Of a stretch of 43,324 nucleotides of DNA, positions 11,386 to 20,380 are shown in pieces. Both the position numbers and the translations under genes were made by a program. The first letter of the stretch is position 1. Each line of letters begins with the position of its first letter. The stretch is taken from positions 1 to 43,324 of the forward strand of contig CAMBGQ010000010.1 of NCBI GenBank assembly GCA_945866215.1, given 5' to 3'. The notes beneath the pieces are model-generated. The model did not search any database. It was not told the DNA's origin and saw only the letters and a program-made list of their open reading frames with translations. Source of the stretch: Opitutus sp. GAS368. GTDB taxonomy: Bacteria > Verrucomicrobiota > Verrucomicrobiia > Opitutales > UBA953.

Positions 11386-12405
11386 CTATTTGCCGGCCAC
11401 TTCGGCGCGGGCCTTGGCGAGGACGTCGGCGAGTTTCACTTCGGCGCCGCCCAGGCGTTTACTTTCGTCGGCGGCTTCCATGAAGGTATAAAGCTCGAGC
11501 GTCTCTTCGGGGCTCACCGGTGCCTTGCCGGTGCGGAACATCTTTACGACCGCTTCGAGCAGGACTTCATAGCCGTCGAACTTGCCGATGTCGGCCTCGC
11601 CTTTGTCGCCGACGGCCTTGCCGCCGTAGGGACCGCCCTTCGCCTTGCGATCGGCTTCACGGAAGATGCCCACGCGGCCGTCGCCCCAGTTACCCGTGAC
11701 CTGGATCTGGCCTTCCGGAGTCATCTCGCGCTTCAGCGAGACGCACCCTGTGCCCATGACGGCATAGAGGCTTTCGCAACCATGGACGCCATACCAGTAA
11801 AGATCTGGGTGATGCGGCTCGAGGCTGGCGGGGCTCGTCGCGGTAGCCGTCTTCACCTTGCCGATTGAACCTCGGGCGACGGCCTGCGTGCCGGCGGCAA
11901 AGCGGAGCGACGACGAGCAGAAGTGAACCACACCCGCCTTCTTGGCCGCTTCCTGGATCCGGATGACGTCGGTGAGCGAGCCCGCAATTGGCTTGTCGAT
12001 GAAGACCGTTTTACCGGCCTTGAGCACCGGGAGGATCTGCTCGAGGTGCACGCGGCCGTCGTTAGATTCCAGTAGCACGAAATCGACCTGTGCGCACAGC
12101 TTCTCGATCGAGTCGACAATCTCGACGCCCATGCCCTTAAGTTTCTCCGTGTATTCCGGGACGCGCGAAGTGCTCCCCGGGATATCCTTACTGCCTTGGG
12201 CGAAGGCGTGCGTCACGCGGAAGCCGGCAAACTTTGCGACGTCGGCCGGATTCTTCGGCCCCTGATTGAGGACCGTCGTGAAGGCCACCACGTGCGACGT
12301 GTCCAGGCCGATGATGCCGACCCTCTTCGGAGTCTCGGCGGCGCAGAGGGATGTGACAAAGGCGGCCGCGCAGGCGGCCTGACGAACGAGACGGGGTAAG
12401 CGCAT
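11386..12405 (-). CDS. Secreted Gfo/Idh/MocA-family oxidoreductase
   Basis: A 339-residue protein with an N-terminal signal peptide (MRLPRLVRQAACAAAF to about residue 23, AAE). The Rossmann NAD(P)-binding region begins VGIIGLDTSHVVAF. The family segment D-K-P-I-A-G-S lies near residues 155-161 (cf. E-K-P in cytoplasmic members), followed by the alpha/beta substrate domain. Such enzymes act on sugars or cyclitols, and exported versions are common in Planctomycetes and Verrucomicrobia. The substrate cannot be told from sequence. The first glycine motif is G-I-I-G-L-D rather than the usual G-x-G-x-x-G/A, so cofactor use is not certain. The ATG at 12405 was chosen because it begins the signal peptide. 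It is the last gene of a minus-strand run, 50 bases after the LysE gene. Confidence 0.8.
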   Translation of the reverse strand: MRLPRLVRQAACAAAFVTSLCAAETPKRVGIIGLDTSHVVAFTTVLNQGPKNPADVAKFAGFRVTHAFAQGSKDIPGSTSRVPEYTEKLKGMGVEIVDSIEKLCAQVDFVLLESNDGRVHLEQILPVLKAGKTVFIDKPIAGSLTDVIRIQEAAKKAGVVHFCSSSLRFAAGTQAVARGSIGKVKTATATSPASLEPHHPDLYWYGVHGCESLYAVMGTGCVSLKREMTPEGQIQVTGNWGDGRVGIFREADRKAKGGPYGGKAVGDKGEADIGKFDGYEVLLEAVVKMFRTGKAPVSPEETLELYTFMEAADESKRLGGAEVKLADVLAKARAEVAGK

Positions 12406-12455
12406 ACCTAGGAGTAATTCCCTGCGACCCGGCTGACAAGCCCCCGGGGCATCGG

Positions 12456-13088
12456 TTAATGCTGACCTTCGAGCGATTGCCAGACCTGCCACGCCATCAG
12501 CAGCCCAAGCATCAACCAGAGTACGCCGGTCACGCGGTCGACGAGCCGAATCGTCGCCGGGTCCTTCAGGCGCACGCGGAGGCGGTCGCCGACCATGGCG
12601 TAGAAACTCATCACCGAGACCTCCGAGCCCAAGGTACAGAGCAGGAACACGCCGGTCGTCGACCAAGTGAACTGGTCCGCCGGCACGTTCGCCGCCTGGA
12701 TGATGACAAGCATCCACGGGATTGTCTTCGGGTTGGAAAAGTTGACCCAAGCTCCGCGCAGGAAAAGCCGCCCCGCGCCGCCCTCGTGGCCGGCCGATAC
12801 CGGCAGGCTTGAGCGCGGGCGGAGCAGGAGCCCGACGCTGAGATAGAAGAAATAAGCCATTCCGGAGACAGCGATGCCCGTCAGCGCGAACGGCACGGTG
12901 CGCGCCAGCCAGAGCGTACCGAAAAGCGCCAGGAAGAGGTGCGGGGTCTCGCCGACGGCGAGCCCCAGCGTATGCCAGAAGGTGCGGCGCTGGCCGTAGC
13001 GGAGCGAGGTCTCAATTGTCGACAGCGCCGCCGGCCCGGGCGAGAGGCTCGCGGTCAGGCAGGAGGCGATGAGCAGCCCGACGTTCAT
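12456..13088 (-). CDS. LysE/RhtB-family amino-acid exporter
   Basis: A 210-residue inner-membrane protein with about six hydrophobic segments. The family signature S-P-G-P-A is near residues 16-20, and the N-F-S-N-P-K-T segment typical of LysE/RhtB lies in the middle (about 116-122). Members export basic amino acids, homoserine, threonine or others. It lies six bases after argH on the same strand. A role in exporting arginine or a related amino acid made by the pathway is plausible but not shown. Start at the ATG at 13088. Confidence 0.88.
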   Translation of the reverse strand: MNVGLLIASCLTASLSPGPAALSTIETSLRYGQRRTFWHTLGLAVGETPHLFLALFGTLWLARTVPFALTGIAVSGMAYFFYLSVGLLLRPRSSLPVSAGHEGGAGRLFLRGAWVNFSNPKTIPWMLVIIQAANVPADQFTWSTTGVFLLCTLGSEVSVMSFYAMVGDRLRVRLKDPATIRLVDRVTGVLWLMLGLLMAWQVWQSLEGQH

Positions 13089-13094
13089 CCGCGC

Positions 13095-14501
13095 TTAGCG
13101 GAGGGACTGCTTCCAACGCGCGATCTCGCGGGCGACGGCCCGGGGGCCGGGCATGCCCGTATTCTCGCGCGCGGCGAAGGCACGCTGGAGGCTGAAAACC
13201 TCGCGCCAGCCCTTCGTGAAGGCCTTGTCGGCGGTCAACGCGGCGACGTCGGAAAGTTTGTCGAGCGGCACACCGGACTTCTCGGCAAGCGCGACGAGAC
13301 GGCCGACCGCGTGGTGGGCGTGGCGGAAAGGCATGCCCTGGCGGACGAGCCAATCGGCGAGGTCGGTAGCGAGGAGCGCCGGGTCGGAAGCGGCCGCGAG
13401 GCAGCGGGCCTTGTGGAACTTCGTGCCCGCGAGCGTGGCGTCGGCGACGGTGACGGACAGGATGAGCTGGTCGGCGGCGTCGAAGAGCGGCGGCTTGTCG
13501 TCCTGCAGGTCGCGGTTATACGTGAGCGGCAGGCCTTTCGTGAGCGTGAGTAGATGCGTGAGCGCGGCTTGGAAGCGCGCGGCCTTGCCCCGGAGGAGCT
13601 CCATCGAATCCGGATTACGCTTCTGCGGCATCAGCGACGAACCCGTCGAGAATTCGTCGGGCAGGCGCGCGAAGCCGAACTCCGCGGAGGACCAGAGCAC
13701 CATGTCCTCGGCCAGGCGCGAGAGGTGGACGCCACAGAGGGCGGCGGCGAAGCAGAACTCCGTGGCCGGATCGCGGTCGGCGACGGCGTCCATGGAATTG
13801 CGGGTGACTTGCGGGCGGCCCTTGGCGTCGACGAAGCCGAGCAGCTTCGCCGTGACTTCGCGGCGGATTGGAAGGGTCGTGCCGGCGATAGCGCCAGAGC
13901 CCAGTGGGCACCAGTTGGCGGAGGCCTTGGCAGCGGCGAGGCGCGTGCGGTCGCGGCCGAACATCTCAGCGTAGGCGAGCAGGTGATGGGCGGCGGAGAC
14001 CGGCTGGGCGCGCTGCAGGTGCGTGTAGCCCGGCAGGATCACGTCGGCGTTGGCCGCCGCAAGTTTCACCAAAGTCTTGAGCAGAGAGACGAGGGCCGCG
14101 TCGGCGGCGTCGCACTGGTCCTTGATCCAAAGACGCACGTCGGTGGCGACCTGGTCGTTGCGGGAGCGGGCCGTGTGCAGCTTGGCGGCGGCCGGGACGC
14201 GCTGCGTGAGCGCGCTCTCGATGTTCATGTGCACGTCCTCGAGGTCGCGGCGCCACTGGAACTTGCCGGCAGCGATCTCCTTGGCGATGGCGTCGAGGCC
14301 GCGCAGGATCGCGTCGCGCTCCCGCTTGGTCAGGATGCCGGCCTGAGTCAGCATCGTGGCGTGGGCCTTCGAGCCGCGGATGTCTTGGGCCCAGAGGCGA
14401 TGGTCGAACGAGACGGACTCGCCGAAACGCAGCATCAGTTCGGCGGGACCGGCGCTGAACCGGCCGCCCCAGGTGGCCTGGGCTTTCTTCCGTGCGGACA
14501 T
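13095..14501 (-). CDS. argH: Argininosuccinate lyase
   Basis: ArgH cleaves argininosuccinate to arginine and fumarate, the last arginine step. The 468-residue length is normal. The fumarase/aspartase-superfamily signature [11 protein letters not shown] is at about 287-297. The N-terminal W-G-G-R-F segment and the H-T-A-R-S-R-N-D-Q motif (about 109-117) are specific to ArgH. The ATG at 14501 ([15 protein letters not shown]) fits; 13 further open codons upstream have no similarity. The exporter gene follows six bases after the stop; other arg genes are not nearby. Confidence 0.97.
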   Translation of the reverse strand: MSARKKAQATWGGRFSAGPAELMLRFGESVSFDHRLWAQDIRGSKAHATMLTQAGILTKRERDAILRGLDAIAKEIAAGKFQWRRDLEDVHMNIESALTQRVPAAAKLHTARSRNDQVATDVRLWIKDQCDAADAALVSLLKTLVKLAAANADVILPGYTHLQRAQPVSAAHHLLAYAEMFGRDRTRLAAAKASANWCPLGSGAIAGTTLPIRREVTAKLLGFVDAKGRPQVTRNSMDAVADRDPATEFCFAAALCGVHLSRLAEDMVLWSSAEFGFARLPDEFSTGSSLMPQKRNPDSMELLRGKAARFQAALTHLLTLTKGLPLTYNRDLQDDKPPLFDAADQLILSVTVADATLAGTKFHKARCLAAASDPALLATDLADWLVRQGMPFRHAHHAVGRLVALAEKSGVPLDKLSDVAALTADKAFTKGWREVFSLQRAFAARENTGMPGPRAVAREIARWKQSLR

Positions 14502-14546
14502 GACCAAGGAATGCCCGCAATCAAGCGGACAGGCAAGCAAGGATGC

Positions 14547-14921
14547 TCAGCGGCTGGCCTGGGAAGGTGCCGCGGGCGCCGGTGCGGGCTTCGGCGACAT
14601 GACCATGTTACGTGCGCCATCCATCCGGATTACGATTTCACCCGGCTCGGCGACGCCCATTTTTTCGCGGGCTAGGTCGCGCACGAACTCCAGATCGCGG
14701 CTGGCGCGATCGACGTAGCGCTCGGCCTGACTGCGTTTACGCTCGAGGGAGACGTAAGCCTGCTCCTTCTGCCGTTCGCTGGCGCGCATACCCGCAAGAC
14801 GTTCGGTCTCGTCGACGTAGGTCGACCAGGTGAAGGCGAGCACGGTGCAAAACAGGATGAACGAACCCCAGAGAAAAAGTTTCTCCGTCTGCGGGTGGCG
14901 GGAAGAAGGCTCGCTTTCCAT
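14547..14921 (-). CDS. FtsB/DivIC-like septum formation protein
   Basis: A 124-residue bitopic membrane protein: a short cytoplasmic start, one transmembrane helix (about 15-33), then a periplasmic coiled coil rich in charged residues (about 38-85). The conserved end R-D-L-A-R-E-K-M-G-V-A-E-P-G-E-I matches the FtsB/DivIC signature. FtsB links FtsL and FtsQ in the divisome. A Pro/Ala-rich tail follows. It lies 45 bases before argH and 57 bases after the DUF420 gene; whether these share an mRNA is unknown. The family is clear, but the exact FtsB or DivIC assignment is not. Confidence 0.82.
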   Translation of the reverse strand: MESEPSSRHPQTEKLFLWGSFILFCTVLAFTWSTYVDETERLAGMRASERQKEQAYVSLERKRSQAERYVDRASRDLEFVRDLAREKMGVAEPGEIVIRMDGARNMVMSPKPAPAPAAPSQASR

Positions 14922-14978
14922 GACGACCGCAGGAGTGAAAGCGGAAATCAGATACGGAGCGAGGGGAAAATCATCGGC

Positions 14979-15458
14979 CTACTTAACCGTCGCGGCAACC
15001 GCGGCCAAGGAACCGCTGAACTCCATGAAGGCCCAGACCAGCACCCCGGTGACCGAGACATAGACCCAGACCGGGAAGACCCAGCGCGTAAGACGTTTAT
15101 GGTCTTCAAAGCGGCCCTGCCTGGCCAGCCAGACGGCGCGGACGATGAAAGGCGTGACCACGATTGCCAGGAGGATATGCGGGAACAGGATGACGTAATA
15201 GAGGAGCTTGTCCCACGTCAGCCCGACCTCGGGGCGGTAGAGGATATTGGTCCGGCCGAGAGCGACCCAGAGGTGGACCTTGGAGGCGAGATACAGCGCC
15301 AGGAAAAGAGCGGAGATTAGGACGGCCACGCCCATCGCCTTACCATGGCCGATCTTATCTCCGGCCTTGATGCGCAGGTAGCCCATCAGCAGGAAGACGG
15401 TGGCCAGACCGTTGAGCCCGGCGACAGAGCGAGAAAGGAGTTCGGTGGTGGAGGCCAT
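14979..15458 (-). CDS. DUF420-family membrane protein
   Basis: A 159-residue protein with about four transmembrane helices and conserved histidines near helix ends (K-V-H-L-W, F-P-H-I-L-L-A, D-H-K-R-L-T-R). It ends with V-F-P-V-W-V-Y-V-S-V-T-G-V-L-V-W, which matches the DUF420 family. Members such as Bacillus CtaM act in cytochrome oxidase maturation. No oxidase genes are near, so that role is by family only. I start at the ATG at 15458; the frame is open to 15518, but the extra residues look like leader sequence. It faces away from the YHYH gene, 100 bases apart. Confidence 0.75.
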   Translation of the reverse strand: MASTTELLSRSVAGLNGLATVFLLMGYLRIKAGDKIGHGKAMGVAVLISALFLALYLASKVHLWVALGRTNILYRPEVGLTWDKLLYYVILFPHILLAIVVTPFIVRAVWLARQGRFEDHKRLTRWVFPVWVYVSVTGVLVWAFMEFSGSLAAVAATVK

Positions 15459-15558
15459 GGGGCCGAAGAGAACCACTTCCGCCGGAAAAGCCAACCTTCG
15501 GTCGGCCTTAACCTTCACTTAAGCCAAAATCTGGTATCCTCTATCCCCACACACCCCC

Positions 15559-16545
15559 ATGAACCCGACCCCCTACCTACTCTTCGCCGCCGCCGCACTG
15601 GTGGCTGCCGACGCCCCCAAGGGCCCGCCCCTCAAGGAAGCCGACGCCAAGCCGCCCGGCCAGAACAGGGTCACGATTACCGTGAAGGGCGACAAGCGCG
15701 TCATCGAGTCCAACGGCATCCCGGACCATAAGGTCGCGACCTTCCCGAACCGCGGTAACCCCAACGCCATCTCCGAACAGAAGTATCGGCTCGAGGTGCC
15801 GGTCCGCCCCGCGGCGCGCGAAGGCGCCGGCGGCCGGATGATGTCCGCTTGGGGCGTCGCCCTGAACGGCGTCATCTTCGACCCGGGTACCGCCGAAGTC
15901 TACAACGAGGGCGACCGGAGCAGCCCCTGGCATTACGAGGCGCTGATGAGCAACACCGAGATGGGTACCACGCCGAAGATCAAGGTTGGCCTCGGCCTCG
16001 ACCAGAACCACGGCCACGTCCAACCCAACGGCGCCTACCACTATCATGGACTCCCCACCCTGCTCCTCGAGCGTCTGGCCGGGGGCGAAAAGAAGATGAC
16101 CCACGTCGGCTGGGCGGCGGACGGCTTCCCCGTCTACGCGGTCTACGCCTTCGCCAAATCCGAAGACCCAAAGAGCGAGCTCAAGAAGATGAAGAGCAGC
16201 TACCGCCTCAAGACCGCCGACCGCGGGGGCGACGGCAAGACCACCCCGACCGGCAAACCGGATGGCTCCTTCGGACTTGATTTCGAATATGTGGCCGGCC
16301 ACGGAGACCTCGATGAATTCGGCGGGCGCAGTGGCGTCACCCCAGAATTCCCGAAGGGCACCTATTACTACGTGATGACCGAGGAATACCCGTTCATCCC
16401 GCGCAAGCACCGCGGTTCGCCCGATCCGTCGTTCAGCAAGCAGGCCATGGATCCGCACGCCAACCTCGGGGGCCAAGGCGGCCCGAGTGCGAAGGGCGGC
16501 AAGAAGGGGAAAAAAGGCCCACCGCCCGGCGGCGAACCCAAATAA
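15559..16545 (+). CDS. Secreted YHYH-domain protein
   Basis: A 328-residue protein with a short signal peptide (MNPTPYLLFAAAALVAADA). The YHYH domain occupies about residues 90-270. It shows G-V-A-L-N-G-V, the W-H-Y-E-A segment, D-Q-N-H-G-H-V and the defining Y-H-Y-H at 160-163, then G-W-A-A-D-G-F-P-V-Y. The clustered histidines suggest metal binding, but the reaction of the family is unknown. The tail is very basic (A-K-G-G-K-K-G-K-K-G, then proline/glycine). YHYH proteins are frequent in marine Bacteroidetes, Planctomycetes and Verrucomicrobia. It is a single gene; 210 bases with no feature I can name follow it. Confidence 0.85.
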   Translation: MNPTPYLLFAAAALVAADAPKGPPLKEADAKPPGQNRVTITVKGDKRVIESNGIPDHKVATFPNRGNPNAISEQKYRLEVPVRPAAREGAGGRMMSAWGVALNGVIFDPGTAEVYNEGDRSSPWHYEALMSNTEMGTTPKIKVGLGLDQNHGHVQPNGAYHYHGLPTLLLERLAGGEKKMTHVGWAADGFPVYAVYAFAKSEDPKSELKKMKSSYRLKTADRGGDGKTTPTGKPDGSFGLDFEYVAGHGDLDEFGGRSGVTPEFPKGTYYYVMTEEYPFIPRKHRGSPDPSFSKQAMDPHANLGGQGGPSAKGGKKGKKGPPPGGEPK

Positions 16546-16755
16546 GAACCGCACCAAGAGGCCGCCCAGGTGCGCGGCGTTATACCGTGGCTGGGCTTCG
16601 CAGGCGCGCCCCCGCAGCAGGGGGTCCGTTTCTTCGGATGGCACCGGAAGCACACCATAATGTCACATTTTTGGGCACTTTTTCTCGATGCCGAGAGGGC
16701 CTAAACTCGTCAAAGCAGTTGCGAAAGCCCCCCACCCCTTCTACCTACGGAATAG

Positions 16756-17736
16756 ATGTCCACCCCCTCCACCGAACGACCTGCGGACGGCTTCGCCCGA
16801 TCCCTTATCCGATGGTTCGATGCGGACCACATCCCTGAAGGCGCCGAAGCCTTGCGCAACACGCCCAAGAGGGTGGATTGGCCCCGCTCGATTCCTTTCA
16901 TCATCCTCCACCTGCTCTGTTTCGCCGTAATCTGGGTGGGGGCCAGCCCAATCGCCGTCTGGACTGCCGTCGGCATGTACTTCTTCCGGATGTTCGCGAT
17001 CACCGGCTTCCTGCACCGCTACTTCTCGCACAAGACCTACTCCACCTCGCGCGCTTTCCAGTTCGTCATGGCCGTCTGGGCCGCGCTAGCCGTCCAACGC
17101 GGCGCACTCTGGTGGGCCTGCACGCATCGGCATCACCACAAGCATTCCGACGAAGAGGACGACAAGCACTCCCCGGTCGTAGATGGCTTCTGGTGGTCGC
17201 ACATCGGCTGGATCACCGCGAAACGGAACTTCCCGACCGATTACTCGAAGATCTCCGACCTCGCGAAATACCCCGAGCTCGTCTTCCTCAACCGCTTCGA
17301 CGTTCTCATCCCATTACTCGCCGGCGGCCTGCTCTACGGTATCGGCGCCCTACTCGGCGCCTCTGGCTATGACACCAACGGCCCTCAATTACTCGTGTGG
17401 GGTATCATCTCGACCGTCGTGCTCTTCCATGGCACCGGCTGCATCAATTCCCTGGCCCACGTCTTCGGCACCAAGCGCTTTAACACCACTGGCGACGAGT
17501 CCCGCAATTCGCTCATTCTTACGCTGATCACCCTCGGTGAAGGTTGGCATAATAACCACCACCGCTACCAAGCCACGACGAAGCAGGGCTTCTACTGGTG
17601 GGAGTTCGATCCGACCTATTACGGGCTGAAGATCATGTCGTGGATGGGATTAATTTGGGGCCTCAAGGGCGTGCCGGCTTCGATCTACGAGGAGGCGGAA
17701 CGTACCAAGGCGGAGGCCTCCTCTTCGCGTGCGTGA
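16756..17736 (+). CDS. Membrane fatty-acid desaturase (acyl-CoA/acyl-lipid type)
   Basis: A 326-residue integral membrane di-iron desaturase. It has the three histidine boxes: H-R-Y-F-S-H (His87-His92), H-x2-H-H in H-R-H-H-H-K-H (from His124), and W-H-N-N-H-H (His265, 268, 269). The pattern matches the delta-9 acyl-CoA desaturase branch. It introduces a cis double bond in a fatty acyl chain, the substrate for the methylation enzyme encoded downstream at 21225. Hydrophobic stretches flank the boxes. The stop overlaps the GTG of the FAD oxidoreductase by eight bases, which suggests coupled expression. Confidence 0.93.
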   Translation: MSTPSTERPADGFARSLIRWFDADHIPEGAEALRNTPKRVDWPRSIPFIILHLLCFAVIWVGASPIAVWTAVGMYFFRMFAITGFLHRYFSHKTYSTSRAFQFVMAVWAALAVQRGALWWACTHRHHHKHSDEEDDKHSPVVDGFWWSHIGWITAKRNFPTDYSKISDLAKYPELVFLNRFDVLIPLLAGGLLYGIGALLGASGYDTNGPQLLVWGIISTVVLFHGTGCINSLAHVFGTKRFNTTGDESRNSLILTLITLGEGWHNNHHRYQATTKQGFYWWEFDPTYYGLKIMSWMGLIWGLKGVPASIYEEAERTKAEASSSRA

Positions 17737-19006
17737 ACGGATCGCCATCATCGGCTCGGGGGTGAGCGGTCTCGGCTGCCTCCGCTTCCTGCACGCCCAT
17801 CACGAGGTCACGGTCTTCGACCACGATACCCGGCCCGGCGGCCACGCCCACACGATTGACGTCACCGAACCGGGCACCGGGCGCGCCCTGCCGATGGACA
17901 CGGGCTTCATGGTGTTCAACGAAGTGACCTATCCGCACCTCTGCCGACTCTTCAAGGAACTCGGCGTGAAGATCAAACCTACCTCGATGTCCTTCGCGGT
18001 CCGACACGACCCGACCGGGCTCGAATGGTGCGGCAGCTCTCTGAATCACCTCTTCGCCCAACGGCGTAACCTCTTCAGTCTGCGTTTCTGGAAACTCCTA
18101 CTCCAAATCAACAAGTTCAACAAGCTCGCCAAGACCGAGTGGCGATTCGCCGAGGCCGAGACGACCTCGCTCCGCGATTGGTGCGCCCGCAAGGGCTTCG
18201 GCCAGGATTTCCTCAACCTTTATCTGATCCCCATGTCCGCCGCGGTTTGGTCGACGCCGGCGGAGAAGATGCTCGGCTTCCCAGCGGCGGCGCTCATGCG
18301 CTTCTTCCATAACCACGGCTTCCTCGGGCTCGACACCCAACACCAGTGGCTGACGCTCGAAGGCGGCTCACGGACTTACGTCGAGGCGGTGCTTAAGGCT
18401 TACCCGGCCGATTTTCGTTTCGGCCAAGGCGTCACCGCCGTCCGGCGCGCTGGCGACCAGGTCGTGGTGACGACGGCCAAGGGCGAAGAGCGCTTCGACC
18501 GCGTGATCATGGCCTCGCATGCGGACACAACGCTCAAGCTACTGACCGATGCCGACACCGAGGAACGTCGCCTGCTCGGCGCATTCACCTACAATCAGAA
18601 TGTCGCCATCGTGCACACCGACATGGCGCCTCTGCCGCGGACGGCGAAGGCGCGCTCCTCCTGGAACTACCGCACCTGGGCCAAGGACGGCGGCCTCGTC
18701 ACGTCGACACACTATTGGATGAATTCTTTGCAGGGCCTCACGGATAAAGGCGACTTCGTCGTGACGATCAACCACCCCGAACAAGTCGACCCCGCGAAGG
18801 TTATCCGCACCATCCCGACGGAGCATCCGCTCTTCTCGCTCGAGGCTGTCGCGGCTCAGGCCGAGATTCCCGCGCTCAACGCCCGAACCGGAGCGCGCGT
18901 GCATTTCACTGGAGCTTGGCAGCGTTACGGCTTCCACGAGGATGGCTTCTGGTCGGCCCACCGACTCTGCTCGCAGCTCCTCGGCCGCGACGCCTGGGCG
19001 GCCTGA
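17729..19006 (+). CDS. FAD-dependent amine-oxidase-like oxidoreductase
   Basis: A 425-residue flavoprotein. The N-terminal dinucleotide-binding fold is I-A-I-I-G-S-G-V-S-G-L, and an R-P-G-G-H-A-H-T segment follows, typical of the NAD(P)/FAD amine-oxidase group found beside DUF1365 and cyclopropane synthase genes. A T-G-A-W-Q-R-Y-G-F-H-E-D-G segment near the C-terminus is where FAD contacts are expected. The start is GTG at 17729, eight bases inside the desaturase gene. The reaction is not proven; oxidation or modification of unsaturated acyl lipids is inferred from neighbours. No Shine-Dalgarno is visible. Confidence 0.85.
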   Translation: MRERIAIIGSGVSGLGCLRFLHAHHEVTVFDHDTRPGGHAHTIDVTEPGTGRALPMDTGFMVFNEVTYPHLCRLFKELGVKIKPTSMSFAVRHDPTGLEWCGSSLNHLFAQRRNLFSLRFWKLLLQINKFNKLAKTEWRFAEAETTSLRDWCARKGFGQDFLNLYLIPMSAAVWSTPAEKMLGFPAAALMRFFHNHGFLGLDTQHQWLTLEGGSRTYVEAVLKAYPADFRFGQGVTAVRRAGDQVVVTTAKGEERFDRVIMASHADTTLKLLTDADTEERRLLGAFTYNQNVAIVHTDMAPLPRTAKARSSWNYRTWAKDGGLVTSTHYWMNSLQGLTDKGDFVVTINHPEQVDPAKVIRTIPTEHPLFSLEAVAAQAEIPALNARTGARVHFTGAWQRYGFHEDGFWSAHRLCSQLLGRDAWAA

Positions 19007-20296
19007 TCAGTAGGCGATCTTCTGGGTCTGACGCTCAAAGCCTTCGGCCTGGAAGAGAGGCTCCGGGTTCATCTTCACAATATCAGCCACATACCGGTCC
19101 GGTACGCGCTCGAGGCGGGTGTTATAGAACGTCGCGATATTATTGTGATAGGCCCGGGCCAGCGCGATGCGATCCTCGGTCTCGACGAGATTCTTGTGCA
19201 GTTCGTCGAACGACTCCTGCGCCCGAATATCCGGATACTGTTCGACCACGGCGACCAGCATCGGCGCCACGGCGGAAGTCCGGGCGCCAGCGGCCTGTGC
19301 GCGGAGCGCGGCGACCAGCGTCTGCACGGACGCTTCGTGGGCACGGAAGCCCTGCACGCATCCGAGCAGCGAAGGAATCAGGTCGGCGCGGCGCTTGAGC
19401 TGAATGTCGATGAGCGACTGCGCCTGCCGGACGCGATTGCGCAAGCACGTGATACTGTTGAAGACCATCCAGACCCAGCCAGCGCTGGCCGCAACCAGGT
19501 AGAGGCCGAGGCCAATAAATAGGCCGACCGGCGCGACATCGGGACGGGCCCCGGCCGTAAGAAAAGCGCCGAACCCAACGGCGAAGGCAGCTCCGACCAT
19601 ATGCCACACCACGAAAGCGGAGGCCTTGCTGTCGCTGATGTCCTGGGACTTCCCCGGGGTGATGATGAACATCTCCGCCTTGTCCTCGTGCTTGATCTGG
19701 GCGGCGACGATATCGGGCCGCTCGCTGGCACGGCCACGGACGAAGAGCGGCGTGCCCACGACCAGGCCAACCTCGTGGAAGCTGCGTTCGCCAGTTGAGC
19801 CTTCGACCGCATCGGACGGACCTTTTTCGTAATAGAGAGGATCGTCCTCATCGACGTCGCGGTCGAACATCGTCAGCGTCGTGAGATCAGCGCCCTTGGG
19901 GTTGACCCAGACGTAACCGGTGTCGTCCTGGATGTAGAAGCCGGCCGACTTGCCGCCCTCCGCGACCGTATCGCTGCCCATATCGATCACCGTACGCGTG
20001 CGGGTACGGCCCTTATCATCCGTATAGGTCTCCTCCCGCTGACGTCGCCAATGTTCCTCGACGGACCAACTATAAAGTACGCAAGGCTTCTCGGCCAAGT
20101 AGCTCATGAACGGATCGCGCCGGACGCAGACGCCCTCCACCTCGACCTCGCCGATGAAGACTCCGAGGGCTTTTGAGACCGGCGTGTCGTCAAGCAGGCG
20201 ACGCTTACGGCCAGCGTTCAAGGCAAGGAGCAAGCTCCCGCCAGAGGCGAGGAGAGCGATCAGACCAGCTCCAGGGGCATCTTGGGACACGGGCAT
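19007..20296 (-). CDS. GIDE/BAM-domain and LemA-domain fusion membrane protein
   Basis: A 429-residue protein. Order: a transmembrane helix (about 10-27), a GIDE/BAM-type domain as in the mitochondrial E3 ligase MULAN (about 43-220), two transmembrane helices (about 226-249 and 254-279), then a LemA domain to the end. The LemA part shows I-D-I-Q-L-K-R-R-A-D-L-I-P-S-L and A-R-A-Y-H-N-N-I-A-T-F-Y-N-T-R. No RING finger is present; LemA takes its place. The function of bacterial GIDE proteins is unknown, and LemA proteins are poorly understood membrane proteins. It lies between two lipid genes on the opposite strand, ending next to the FAD oxidoreductase stop. The ATG at 20296 fits. Confidence 0.85.
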   Translation of the reverse strand: MPVSQDAPGAGLIALLASGGSLLLALNAGRKRRLLDDTPVSKALGVFIGEVEVEGVCVRRDPFMSYLAEKPCVLYSWSVEEHWRRQREETYTDDKGRTRTRTVIDMGSDTVAEGGKSAGFYIQDDTGYVWVNPKGADLTTLTMFDRDVDEDDPLYYEKGPSDAVEGSTGERSFHEVGLVVGTPLFVRGRASERPDIVAAQIKHEDKAEMFIITPGKSQDISDSKASAFVVWHMVGAAFAVGFGAFLTAGARPDVAPVGLFIGLGLYLVAASAGWVWMVFNSITCLRNRVRQAQSLIDIQLKRRADLIPSLLGCVQGFRAHEASVQTLVAALRAQAAGARTSAVAPMLVAVVEQYPDIRAQESFDELHKNLVETEDRIALARAYHNNIATFYNTRLERVPDRYVADIVKMNPEPLFQAEGFERQTQKIAY

Positions 20297-20380
20297 CGTT
20301 ATGCCCGAGGCGGATGGTTTAGCAAGGTTTGGGCGAGGGGACGCTTGCGCCTGCCCCCGAACCTTTCACCCTGCGGTCAG

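Noticed and set aside
16546-16755. Possible tRNA or small RNA in the gap after the YHYH gene
   Set aside because: No cloverleaf or T-loop (GGTTCGANTCC-like) can be built, and open frames here are shadows of the preceding gene. The gap holds no feature I can name.
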